Shown here piece after piece: positions 14,201 to 26,632 of a stretch of 64,000 bases of DNA. The position numbers were made by a program, and so were the translations under genes. How positions within the stretch are numbered: position 1 is the stretch's first letter; every line of letters starts with the position of its first letter. Below the pieces are notes generated by a model. The model was not told the DNA's origin and did no database searches. It saw only the letters and a list, made by a program, of their open reading frames with translations. The DNA is from Argentina anserina (Eukaryota; Streptophyta; Magnoliopsida; Rosales; Rosaceae): NCBI RefSeq assembly GCF_933775445.1, contig NW_026089494.1, forward strand, positions 62,001 to 126,000, written 5' to 3'.

Positions 14201-16808
14201 CATTGAAAACACTCTCAAATTCAAGAAAAACTCGCATCAGAAAGCCGTTCAGAAACATACTCAAACGGGAATTGAAAAGATACTCAAAGTGCAATAGTAA
14301 ACATACTCAAACGATAGAAAGATACTCAGTTTGAAAGAAACACACGCCCACACTGGAAACACTCTCAAATTCAAGAAAAACTCGCATCGAAAGCCGTTCA
14401 GAAAGATACTCAAACGAGAATTGAAAAGATACTCAAATTGCAATAGTAAACATATTCAAACGATAGAAAGATACTCAGTTTGAAAGAAACACACGCCCAC
14501 ACTGGAAACACTCTCAAATTCAATAGAAACTCGCATCAGAAAGGCTTACAGAAAGATACTTAAACGAGAATTGAAAAGATACTCAAATTGCAATAGTAAA
14601 CATACTCAAACGATAGAAAGATACTCAGTTTGAAAGAAACACACGCCCACATTGAAAACACTCTCAAATTCAAGAAAAACTCGCATCAGAAAGCCGTTCA
14701 GAAACATACTCAAACGGGAATTGAAAAGATACTCAAAGTGCAATAGTAAACATACTCAAACGATAGAAAGATACTCAGTTTGAAAGAAACACACGCCCAC
14801 ACTGGAAACACTCTCAAATTCAATAGAAACTCGCATCAGAAATGCTTACAGAAAGATACTCAAACGAGAATTGAAAAGATACTCAAATTGCAAAAGTAAA
14901 CATACTCAAACGATAGAAAGATACTCAGTTTGAAAGAAACACACGCCCACACTGGAAACACTCTCAAATTCAATAGAAACTCGCATCAGAAAGGCTTACA
15001 GAAAGATACTCAAACGAGAATTGAAAAGATACTCAAATTGCAAAAGTAAACATACTCAAACGATAGAAAGATACTCAGTTTGAAAGAAACACACGCCCAC
15101 ACTGGAAACACTCTCAAATTCAAGAAAAACTCGCATCAGAAAGCCGTTCAGAAACATACTCAAACGGGAATTGAAAAGATACTCAAAGTGCAATAGTAAA
15201 CATACTCAAACGATAGAAAGATACTCAGTTTGAAAGAAACACACGCCCACACTGGAAACACTCTCAAATTCAATAGAAACTCGCATCAGAAAGGCTTACA
15301 GAAAGATACTCAAACGAGAATTGAAAAGATACTCAAAGTGCAATAGTAAACATACTCAAACGATAGAAAGATACTAAGTTTGAAAGAAACACACGCCCAC
15401 ACTGGAAACACTCTCACATTCAATAAAAACTCGCATCAGAAAGGCTTACAGAAAGATACTCAAACGAGAATTGAAAAGATACTCAAAGTGCAATAGTAAA
15501 CATACTCAAACGATAGAAAGATACTCAGTTTGAAAGAAACACACGCCCACATTGAAAACACTCTCAAATTCAAGAAAAACTCGCATCAGAAAGCCGTTCA
15601 GAAACATACTCAAACGGGAATTGAAAAGATACTCAAATTGCAATAGTAAACATACTCAAACGATAGAAAGATACTCAGTTTGAAAGAAACACACGCCCAC
15701 ACTGGAAACACTCTCAAATTCAAGAAAAACTCGCATCGAAAGCCGTTCAGAAAGATACTCAAACGAGAATTGAAAAGATACTCAAATTGCAATAGTAAAC
15801 ATACTCAAAAGATAGAAAGATACTCAGTTTGAAAGAAACACACGCCCAGACTGGAAACACTCTCAAATTCAAGAGAAACTCGCATCAGAAAGCCGTTCAG
15901 AAACATACTCAAACGGGAATTGAAAAGATACTCAAAGTGCAATAGTAAACATACTCAAACGATAGAAAGATACTCAGTTTGAAAGAAACACACGCCCACA
16001 TTGAAAACACTCTCAAATTCAAGAAAAACTCGCATCAGAAAGCCGTTCAGAAACATACTCAAACGGGAATTGAAAAGATACTCAAAGTGCAATAGTAAAC
16101 ATACTCAAACGATAGAAAGATACTCAGTTTGAAAGAAACACACGCCCACACTGGAAACACTCTCAAATTCAATAGAAACTCGCATCAGAAAGGCTTACAG
16201 AAAGATACTCAAACGAGAATTGAAAAGATACTCAAATTGCAAAAGTAAACATACTCAAACGATAGAAAGATACTCAGTTTGAAAGAAACACACGCCCACA
16301 CTGGAAACACTCTCAAATTCAATAGAAACTCGCATCAGAAAGGCTTACAGAAAGATACTCAAACGAGAATTGAAAAGATACTCAAATTGCAAAAGTAAAC
16401 ATACTCAAACGATAGAAAGATACTCAGTTTGAAAGAAACACACGCCCACACTGGAAACACTCTCAAATTCAAGAAAAACTCGCATCAGAAAGCCGTTCAG
16501 AAACATACTCAAACGGGAATTGAAAAGATACTCAAAGTGCAATAGTAAACATACTCAAACGATAGAAAGATACTCAGTTTGAAAGAAACACACGCCCACA
16601 CTGGAAACACTCTCAAATTCAATAGAAACTCGCATCAGAAAGGCTTACAGAAAGATACTCAAACGAGAATTGAAAAGATACTCAAAGTGCAATAGTAAAC
16701 ATACTCAAACGATAGAAAGATACTAAGTTTGAAAGAAACACACGCCCACACTGGAAACACTCTCACATTCAATAAAAACTCGCATCAGAAAGGCTTACAG
16801 AAAGATAC
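8275..16808 (+). repeat. 57-monomer segmental duplication, copy 1
   Basis: Marker monomers in this stretch recur 8534-8535 bp downstream in the same order (8275/16809, 8574/17108, 9023/17557, 9172/17706, 10520/19055, 11269/19804, 11718/20253, 12167/20702, 12316/20851, 12765/21300, 12914/21449, 13363/21898, 13512/22047, 14261/22796). Shared rare variants include ATACTTAAACGAG near 10818 and 19353. A patch around 10.1-10.5 kb does not follow the pairing and looks converted. Exact end points cannot be fixed by eye. Confidence 0.8.
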
Positions 16809-19800
16809 TCAAACGAGAATTGAAAAGATACTCAAAGTGCAATAGTAAACATACTCAAACGATAGAAAGATACTCAGTTTGAAAGAAACACACGCCCACA
16901 CAGGAAACACTCTCAAATTCAAGAAAAACTCGCATCGAAAGCCGTTCAGAAAGATACTCAAACGAGAATTGAAAAGATACTCAAATTGCAATAGTAAACA
17001 TACTCAAACGATAGAAAGATACTCAGTTTGAAAGAAACACACGCCCACACTGGAAACACTCTCAAATTCAATAGAAACTCGCATCAGAAAGCCGTTCAGA
17101 AACAAACTCAAACGGGAATTGAAAAGATACTCAAAGTGCAATAGTAAACATACTCAAACGATAGAAAGATACTCAGTTTGAAAGAAACACACGCCCACAC
17201 TGGAAACACTCTCAAATTCAAGAAAAACTCGCATCGAAAGCCGTTCAGAAAGATACTCAAACGAGAATTGAAAAGATACTCAAATTGCAATAGTAAACAT
17301 ATTCAAACGATAGAAAGATACTCAGTTTGAAAGAAACACACGCCCACACTGGAAACACTCTCAAATTCAATAGAAACTCGCATCAGAAAGGCTTACAGAA
17401 AGATACTCAAACGAGAATTGAAAAGATACTCAAATTGCAAAAGTAAACATACTCAAACGATAGAAAGATACTCAGTTTGAAAGAAACACACGCCCACATT
17501 GAAAACACTCTCAAATTCAAGAAAAACTCGCATCAGAAAGCCGTTCAGAAACATACTCAAACGGGAATTGAAAAGATACTCAAAGTGCAATAGTAAACAT
17601 ACTCAAACGATAGAAAGATACTCAGTTTGAAAGAAACACACGCCCACACTGGAAACACTCTCAAATTCAAGAAAAACTCGCATCGAAAGCCGTTCAGAAA
17701 GATACTCAAACGAGAATTGAAAAGATACTCAAATTGCAATAGTAAACATATTCAAACGATAGAAAGATACTCAGTTTGAAAGAAACACACGCCCACACTG
17801 GAAACACTCTCAAATTCAAGAAAAACTCGCATCGAAAGCCGTTCAGAAAGATACTCAAACGAGAATTGAAAAGATACTCAAATTGCAATAGTAAACATAT
17901 TCAAACGATAGAAAGATACTCAGTTTGAAAGAAACACACGCCCACACTGGAAACACTCTCAAATTCAATAGAAACTCGCATCAGAAAGGCTTACAGAAAG
18001 ATACTCAAACGAGAATTGAAAAGATACTCAAATTGCAAAAGTAAACATACTCAAACGATAGAAAGATACTCAGTTTGAAAGAAACACACGCCCACATTGA
18101 AAACACTCTCAAATTCAAGAAAAACTCGCATCAGAAAGCCGTTCAGAAACATACTCAAACGGGAATTGAAAAGATACTCAAAGTGCAATAGTAAACATAC
18201 TCAAACGATAGAAAGATACTCAGTTTGAAAGAAACACACGCCCACACTGGAAACACTCTCAAATTCAATAGAAACTCGCATCAGAAAGGCTTACAGAAAG
18301 ATACTCAAACGAGAATTGAAAAGATACTCAAATTGCAATAGTAAACATACTCAAACGATAGAAAGATACTCAGTTTGAAAGAAACACACGCCCACATTGA
18401 AAACACTCTCAAATTCAAGAAAAACTCGCATCAGAAAGCCGTTCAGAAACATACTCAAACGGGAATTGAAAAGATACTCAAAGTGCAATAGTAAACATAC
18501 TCAAACGATAGAAAGATACTCAGTTTGAAAGAAACACACGCCCACACTGGAAACACTCTCAAATTCAATAGAAACTCGCATCAGAAAGGCTTACAGAAAG
18601 ATACTCAAACGAGAATTGAAAAGATACTCAAATTGCAAAAGTAAACATACTCAAACGATAGAAAGATACTCAGTTTGAAAGAAACACACGCCCACACTGG
18701 AAACACTCTCAAATTCAATAGAAACTCGCATCAGAAAGGCTTACAGAAAGATACTCAAACGAGAATTGAAAAGATACTCAAATTGCAAAAGTAAACATAC
18801 TCAAACGATAGAAAGATACTCAGTTTGAAGGAAACACACGCCCACACTGGAAACACTCTCAAATTCAATAGAAACTCGCATCAGAAAGGCTTACAGAAAG
18901 ATACTCAAACGAGAATTGAAAAGATACTCAAATTGCAATAGTAAACATACTCAAACGATAGAAAGATACTCAGTTTGAAAGAAACACACGCCCACATTGA
19001 AAACACTCTCAAATTCAAGATAAACTCGCATCAGAAAGCCGTTCAGAAACATACTCAAACGGGAATTGAAAAGATACTCAAAGTGCAATAGTAAACATAC
19101 TCAAACGATAGAAAGATACTCAGTTTGAAAGAAACACACGCCCACACTGGAAACACTCTCAAATTCAAGAAAAACTCGCATCGAAAGCCGTTCAGAAAGA
19201 TACTCAAACGAGAATTGAAAAGATACTCAAATTGCAATAGTAAACATATTCAAACGATAGAAAGATACTCAGTTTGAAAGAAACACACGCCCACACTGGA
19301 AACACTCTCAAATTCAATAGAAACTCGCATCAGAAAGGCTTACAGAAAGATACTTAAACGAGAATTGAAAAGATACTCAAATTGCAATAGTAAACATACT
19401 CAAACGATAGAAAGATACTCAGTTTGAAAGAAACACACGCCCACATTGAAAACACTCTCAAATTCAAGAAAAACTCGCATCAGAAAGCCGTTCAGAAACA
19501 TACTCAAACGGGAATTGAAAAGATACTCAAAGTGCAATAGTAAACATACTCAAACGATAGAAAGATACTCAGTTTGAAAGAAACACACGCCCACACTGGA
19601 AACACTCTCAAATTCAATAGAAACTCGCATCAGAAAGGCTTACAGAAAGATACTCAAACGAGAATTGAAAAGATACTCAAATTGCAAAAGTAAACATACT
19701 CAAACGATAGAAAGATACTCAGTTTGAAAGAAACACACGCCCACACTGGAAACACTCTCAAATTCAATAGAAACTCGCATCAGAAAGGCTTACAGAAAGA

Positions 19801-22800
19801 TACTCAAACGAGAATTGAAAAGATACTCAAATTGCAATAGTAAACATACTCAAACGATAGAAAGATACTCAGTTTGAAACAAACACACGCCCACACTGGA
19901 AACACTCTCAAATTCAAGAAAAACTCGCATCGAAAGCCGTTCAGAAAGATACTCAAACGAGAATTGAAAAGATACTCAAATTGCAATAGTAAACATACTC
20001 AAAAGATAGAAAGATACTCAGTTTGAAAGAAACACACGCCCAGACTGGAAACACTCTCAAATTCAAGAGAAACTCGCATCAGAAAGCCGTTCAGAAACAT
20101 ACTCAAACGGGAATTGAAAAGATACTCAAAGTGCAATAGTAAACATACTCAAACGATAAAAAGATACTCAGTTTGAAAGAAACACACGCCCACACTGGAA
20201 ACACTCTCAAATTCAATAGAAACTCGCATCACAAAGGCTTACAGAAAGATACTCAAACGAGAATTGAAAAGATACTCAAATTGCAATAGTAAACATACTC
20301 AAATGATAGAAAGATACTCAGTTTGAAAGAAACACACGCCCACACTGGAAACACTCTCAAATTCAAGAAAAACTCGCATCGAAAGCCGTTCAGAAAGATA
20401 CTCAAACGAGAATTGAAAAGATACTCAAATTGCAATAGTAAACATACTCAAACGATAGAAAGATACTCAGTTTGAAAGAAACACACGCCCAGACTGGAAA
20501 CACTCTCAAATTCAAGAGAAACTCGCATCAGAAAGCCGTTCAGAAACATACTCAAACGGGAATTGAAAAGAGACTCAAAGTGCAATAGTAAACATACTCA
20601 AACGATAGAAAGATACTCAGTTTGAAAGAAACACACGGCCACACTGGAAACACTCTCACATTCAATAAAAACTCGCATCAGAAAGGCTTACAGAAAGATA
20701 CTCAAACGAGAATTGAAAAGATACTCAAAGTGCAATAGTAAACATACTCAAACGATAGAAAGATACTCAGTTTGAAAGAAACACACGTCCACACAGGAAA
20801 CACTCTCAAATTCAAGAAAAACTCGCATCGAAAGCCGTTCAGAAAGATACTCAAACGAGAATTGAAAAGATACTCAAATTGCAATAGTAAACATACTCAA
20901 ACGATAGAAAGATACTCAGTTTGAAAGAAACACACGCCCACACTGGAAACACTCTCAAATTCAAGAAAAACTCGCATCGAAAGCCGTTCAGAAAGATACT
21001 CAAACGAGAATTGAAAAGATACTCAAATTGCAATAGTAAACATATTCAAACGATAGAAAGATACTCAGTTTGAAAGAAACACACGCCCACACTGGAAACA
21101 CTCTCAAATTCAATAAAAACTCGCATCAGAAAGGCTTACAGAAAGATACTCAAACGAGAATTGAAAAGATACTCAAATTGCAAAAGTAAACATACTCAAA
21201 CGATAGAAAGATACTCAGTTTGAAAGAAACACACGCCCACATTGAAAACACTCTCAAATTCAAGATAAACTCGCATCAGAAAGCCGTTCAGAAACATACT
21301 CAAACGGGAATTGAAAAGATACTCAAAGTGCAATAGTAAACATACTCAAACGATAGAAAGATACTCAGTTTGAAAGAAACACACGCCCACACTGGAAACA
21401 CTCTCAAATTCAAGAAAAACTCGCATCGAAAGCCGTTCAGAAAGATACTCAAACGAGAATTGAAAAGATACTCAAATTGCAATAGTAAACATATTCAAAC
21501 GATAGAAAGATACTCAGTTTGAAAGAAACACACGCCCACACTGGAAACACTCTCAAATTCAAGAAAAACTCGCATCGAAAGCCGTTCAGAAAGATACTCA
21601 AACGAGAATTGAAAAGATACTCAAATTGCAATAGTAAACATATTCAAACGATAGAAAGATACTCAGTTTGAAAGAAACACACGCCCACACTGGAAACACT
21701 CTCAAATTCAATAGAAACTCGCATCAGAAAGGCTTACAGAAAGATACTCAAAAGAGAATTGAAAAGATACTCAAATTGCAAAAGTAAACATACTCAAACG
21801 ATAGAAAGATACTCAGTTTGAAAGAAACACACGCCCACATTGAAAACACTCTCAAATTCAAGAAAAACTCGCATCAGAAAGCCGTTCAGAAACATACTCA
21901 AACGAGAATTGAAAAGATACTCAAAGTGCAATAGTAAACATACTCAAACGATAGAAAGATACTCAGTTTGAAAGAAACACACGCCCACACTGGAAACACT
22001 CTCAAATTCAAGAAAAACTCGCATCGAAAGCCGTTCAGAAAGATACTCAAACGAGAATTGAAAAGATACTCAAATTGCAATAGTAAACATATTCAAACGA
22101 TAGAAAGATACTCAGTTTGAAAGAAACACACGCCCACACTGGAAACACTCTCAAATTCAAGAAAAACTCGCATCGAAAGCCGTTCAGAAAGATACTCAAA
22201 CGAGAATTGAAAAGATACTCAAATTGCAATAGTAAACATATTCAAACGATAGAAAGATACTCAGTTTGAAAGAAACACACGCCCACACTGGAAACACTCT
22301 CAAATTCAGTAGAAACTCGCATCAGAAAGGCTTACAGAAAGATACTCAAACGAGAATTGAAAAGATACTCAAATTGCAAAAGTAAACATACTCAAACGAT
22401 AGAAAGATACTCAGTTTGAAAGAAACACACGCCCACATTGAAAACACTCTCAAATTCAAGAAAAACTCGCATCAGAAAGCCGTTCAGAAACATACTCAAA
22501 CGGGAATTGAAAAGATACTCAAAGTGCAATAGTAAACATACTCAAACGATAGAAAGATACTCAGTTTGAAAGAAACACACGCCCACACTGGAAACACTCT
22601 CAAATTCAATAGAAACTCGCATCAGAAAGGCTTACAGAAAGATACTCAAACGAGAATTGAAAAGATACTCAAATTGCAATAGTAAACATACTCAAACGAT
22701 AGAAAGATACTCAGTTTGAAAGAAACACACGCCCACATTGAAAACACTCTCAAATTCAAGAAAAACTCGCATCAGAAAGCCGTTCAGAAACATACTCAAA

Positions 22801-25343
22801 CGGGAATTGAAAAGATACTCAAAGTGCAATAGTAAACATACTCAAACGATAGAAAGATACTCAGTTTGAAAGAAACACACGCCCACACTGGAAACACTCT
22901 CAAATTCAAGAAAAACTCGCATCGAAAGCCGTTCAGAAAGATACTCAAACGAGAATTGAAAAGATACTCAAATTGCAATAGTAAACATATTCAAACGATA
23001 GAAAGATACTCAGTTTGAAAGAAACACACGCCCACACTGGAAACACTCTCAAATTCAATAGAAACTCGCATCAGAAACGCTTACAGAAAGATACTCAAAC
23101 GAGAATTGAAAAGATACTCAAATTGCAATAGTAAACATACTCAAATGATAGAAAGATACTCAGTTTGAAAGAAACACACGCCCACATTGAAAACACTCTC
23201 AAATTCAAGAAAAACTCGCATCAGAAAGCCGTTCAGAAACATACTCAAACGGGAATTGAAAAGATACTCAAAGTGCAATAGTAAACATACTCAAACGATA
23301 GAAAGATACTCAGTTTGATAGAAACACACGCCCACACTGGAAACACTCTCAAATTCAATAGAAACTCGCATCAGAAAGGCTTACAGAAAGATACTCAAAC
23401 GAGAATTGAAAAGATACTCAAATTGCAAAAGTAAACATACTCAAACGATAGAAAGATACTCAGTTTGAAAGAAACACACGCCCACACTGGAAACACTCTC
23501 AAATTCAATAGAAACTCGCATCACAAAGGCTTACAGAAAGATACTCAAACGAGAATTGAAAAGATACTCAAATTGCAATAGTAAACATACTCAAATGATA
23601 GAAAGATACTCAGTTTGAAAGAAACACACGCCCACACTGGAAACACTCTCAAATTCAAGAAAAACTCGCATCGAAAGCCGTTCAGAAAGATACTCAAACG
23701 AGAATTGAAAAGATACTCAAATTGCAATAGTAAACATACTCAAACGATAGAAAGATACTCAGTTTGAAAGAAACACACGCCCAGACTGGAAACACTCTCA
23801 AATTCAAGAGAAACTCGCATCAGAAAGCCGTTCAGAAACATACTCAAACGGGAATTGAAAAGATACTCAAAGTGCAATAGTAAACATACTCAAACGATAG
23901 AAAGATACTCAGTTTGAAAGAAACACACGGCCACACTGGAAACACTCTCACATTCAATAAAAACTCGCATCAGAAAGGCTTACAGAAAGATACTCAAACG
24001 AGAATTGAAAAGATACTCAAAGTGCAATAGTAAACATACTCAAACGATAGAAAGATACTCAGTTTGAAAGAAACACACGCCCACACAGGAAACACTCTCA
24101 AATTCAAGAAAAACTCGCATCGAAAGCCGTTCAGAAAGATACTCAAACGAGAATTGAAAAGATACTCAAATTGCAATAGTAAACATACTCAAACGATAGA
24201 AAGATACTCAGTTTGAAAGAAACACACGCCCACACTGGAAACACTCTCAAATTCAAGAAAAACTCGCATCGAAAGCCGTTCAGAAAGATACTCAAACGAG
24301 AATTGAAAAGATACTCAAATTGCAATAGTAAACATATTCAAACGATAGAAAGATACTCAGTTTGAAAGAAACACACGCCCACACTGGAAACACTCTCAAA
24401 TTCAATAGAAACTCGCATCAGAAAGGCTTACAGAAAGATACTCAAACGAGAATTGAAAAGATACTCAAATTGCAATAGTAAACATACTCAAACGATAGAA
24501 AGATACTCAGTTTGAAAGAAACACACGCCCACATTGAAAACACTCTCAAATTCAAGAAAAACTCGCATCAGAAAGCCGTTCAGAAACATACTCAAACGGG
24601 AATTGAAAAGATACTCAAAGTGCAATAGTAAACATACTCAAACGATAGAAAGATACTCAGTTTGAAAGAAACACACGCCCACACTGGAAACACTCTCAAA
24701 TTCAATAGAAACTCGCATCAGAAAGGCTTACAGAAAGATACTCAAACGAGAATTGAAAAGATACTCAAATTGCAAAAGTAAACATACTCAAACGATAGAA
24801 AGATACTCAGTTTGAAAGAAACACACGCCCACACTGGAAACACTCTCAAATTCAATAGAAACTCGCATCACAAAGGCTTACATAAAGATACTCAAACGAG
24901 AATTGAAAAGATACTCAAATTGCAATAGTAAACATACTCAAACGATAGAAAGATACTCAGTTTGAAAGAAACACACGCCCACACTGGAAACACTCTCAAA
25001 TTCAAGAAAAACTCGCATCGAAAGCCGTTCAGAAAGATACTCAAACGAGAATTGAAAAGATACTCAAATTGCAATAGTAAACATACTCAAACGATAGAAA
25101 GATACTCAGTTTGAAAGAAACACACGCCCAGACTGGAAACACTCTCAAATTCAAGAGAAACTCGCATCAGAAAGCCGTTCAGAAACATACTCAAACGGGA
25201 ATTGAAAAGATACTCAAAGTGCAATAGTAAACATACTCAAACGATAGAAAGATACTCAGTTTGAAAGAAACACACGGCCACACTGGAAACACTCTCACAT
25301 TCAATAAAAACTCGCATCAGAAAGGCTTACAGAAAGATACTCA
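16809..25343 (+). repeat. 57-monomer segmental duplication, copy 2
   Basis: This is the downstream partner of the 8275-16808 block, directly abutting it, so the two form a tandem pair. Private changes are few: AAGAGACTCAAAG near 20570, ACGTCCACACAGG near 20786 and GAAGGAAACACAC near 18828. That suggests a recent event. The last markers drift slightly (15610 to 24143, 16809 to 25341), showing single-base length changes or small rearrangements near the distal end. Confidence 0.78.
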
Positions 25344-25875
25344 AACGAGAATTGAAAAGATACTCAAAGTGCAATAGTAAACATACTCAAACGATAGAAA
25401 GATACTCAGTTTGAAAGAAACACACGCCCACACAGGAAACACTCTCAAATTCAAGAAAAACTCGCATCGAAAGCCGTTCAGAAACATACTCAAACGGGAA
25501 TTGAAAAGATACTCAAAGTGCAATAGTAAACATACTCATACGATAAAAAGATACTCAGTTTGAAAGAAACACACGTCCACACTGGAAACACTCTCAAATT
25601 CAATAGAAACTCGCATCACAAAGGCTTACAGAAAGATACTCAAACGAGAATTGAAAAGATACTCAAAGTGCAATAGTAAACATACTCAAACGATAGAAAG
25701 ATACTCAATTTGAAAGAAACACACGCCCACACTGGAAACACTCTCAAATTCAAGAGAAACTCGCATCAGAAAACCGTTCAGAAACATACTCAAACGAGAA
25801 TCGAAAAGATACTCAAAGTGCAATAGTAAACATACTCAAACGATAGAAAGATACTCAGTTTGAAAGAAACACACG

Positions 25876-25880
25876 CCCAC
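25876..25880. repeat. Left 5-bp target-site duplication CCCAC
   Basis: The last five satellite bases before the foreign sequence are CCCAC, monomer positions 126-130. The same five bases restart the satellite at 36123. The two flanks overlap by exactly five bases when laid on the monomer, as expected for Ty3/gypsy integration. Confidence 0.8.
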
Positions 25881-26632
25881 ATCATTATGGATCCCAATCT
25901 TTTAATTTCGAATTCACTGTTTATATTGTAAATTTTTATATGTTTTTCTTACTTTGTTCTAACAAATAGTAATTTTATCTTAGGTTGTTATTTTTTATGA
26001 GTGAATGAATGATTGTTGTAGGTTGTAAATCGAACGGAATAGGTAAAGTTCCTTTTGTTAATATTAGCCTCAACCCCTCATGTTTTCTTCCAAAGTTTTT
26101 GCCTGAGGTTGAGGGCGGCTTTTATTAACACTTGGAGAATTGTCTAACACCAAAGTTTAAGTCCAGCTGAGTAAGGGGCACGCTCTCTTATTACTCTGGT
26201 GCATGGGACCAAAATTGGATCTCAGAGAACTATTGATTGACATACATCTCGGTGATGGAGTCGATAGGGAGTTCGCTCTCCGTAGTTCAACAAATGAGTC
26301 CTACCATGTTCACTATCTCTAGTTGAGCTACAAGCCTTCTGAAACAAAGACTTGATCTTGTGTCTAGGCATCCATACTTAGGCCGCACGTCCACCTTGGT
26401 TTACAACTTAGAATCAATCGATCGTTCAATCATTGAAATGGCAAAAAGAACTTGTGAAATGTATGAACTTCTGTAAACGTAAAGAACTAACTCTTTGTGA
26501 ACTTGACAATATAGTGTCGTGCCCTTCCCCATAAGTGTGTGTGTGAATGACTAAAGGAAGGCACGATTTATATGTGTTCATTGTGTATTCCTCAATGCTA
26601 ACTCTTTAACTTTCGTGTCACAGGTACTATGC
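25881..26632 (+). other. Retroelement 5' leader (possibly truncated), no gene
   Basis: Non-satellite sequence between the left junction and the gag start. The first ~160 bases are T-rich (TTTATATTGTAAATTTTTAT). A strong imperfect hairpin follows at 26057-26129. Near the end, a pyrimidine-containing stretch ending in GTGTCACAG just before the start codon looks like a splice acceptor, but no matching donor was established. I looked for the common plant primer-binding sites (TGGCGCC for tRNA-Asp, TGGTATCAGAGC for initiator Met) and found neither. TGG at 25888-25890 is the only TGG close to the left end and its context does not fit a tRNA that I recognise. Confidence 0.6.
26057..26129 (+). other. 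Imperfect inverted repeat (stem-loop) in the leader
   Basis: The left arm (26057-26075, GTTAATATTAGCCTCAACC) is complementary, with small bulges, to the right arm (26107-26129, GGTTGAGG...TTTATTAAC), separated by about 31 bases. In a leader RNA this could serve packaging or dimerisation, or shield the 5' region. That role is a guess from position only. Confidence 0.55.

Larger units (their letters stand above)
1..25880 (+). repeat. Left satellite array, ~150-bp monomer, about 173 copies
   Basis: The stretch is entirely head-to-tail copies of one A-rich unit, all in the same orientation. Taking base 1 as the monomer start, the unit runs from CAATAGAAACTCGCATCAGA to ...CACTCTCAAATT and is 150 bp; a common variant with one base missing (GCATCGAAAGCC for GCATCAGAAAGCC) is 149 bp. 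One monomer counted by hand has about 46% A, 19% T, 21% C and 15% G on this strand. Three front-half types (AGAAAGGCTTACAGAAAGATA; AGAAAGCCGTTCAGAAACATA with ACGGG; the 149-bp CGAAAGCCG type) combine with three back-half types (TTGCAATAG, TTGCAAAAG, GTGCAATAG). Differences between copies are few and many are shared by distant copies, which gives higher-order structure. No gene lies in it: the recurrent ~60-codon minus-strand frames start at TTG and merely read across one and a bit monomers. The satellite family name is not known to me. Confidence 0.97.

Noticed and set aside
1..25880. CRISPR-like array
   Set aside because: Units are contiguous 149-150-bp tandem copies with no unique spacers, and the setting is a plant genome.
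25881..25900. Primer-binding site at TGGATCCCAATC
   Set aside because: It starts with TGG near the left end, but its complement does not look like the 3' end of any plant tRNA I recognise.
26615..26632. Upstream start of gag at GTG 26615
   Set aside because: A GTG start is not expected in a plant element; the in-frame ATG is at 26633.
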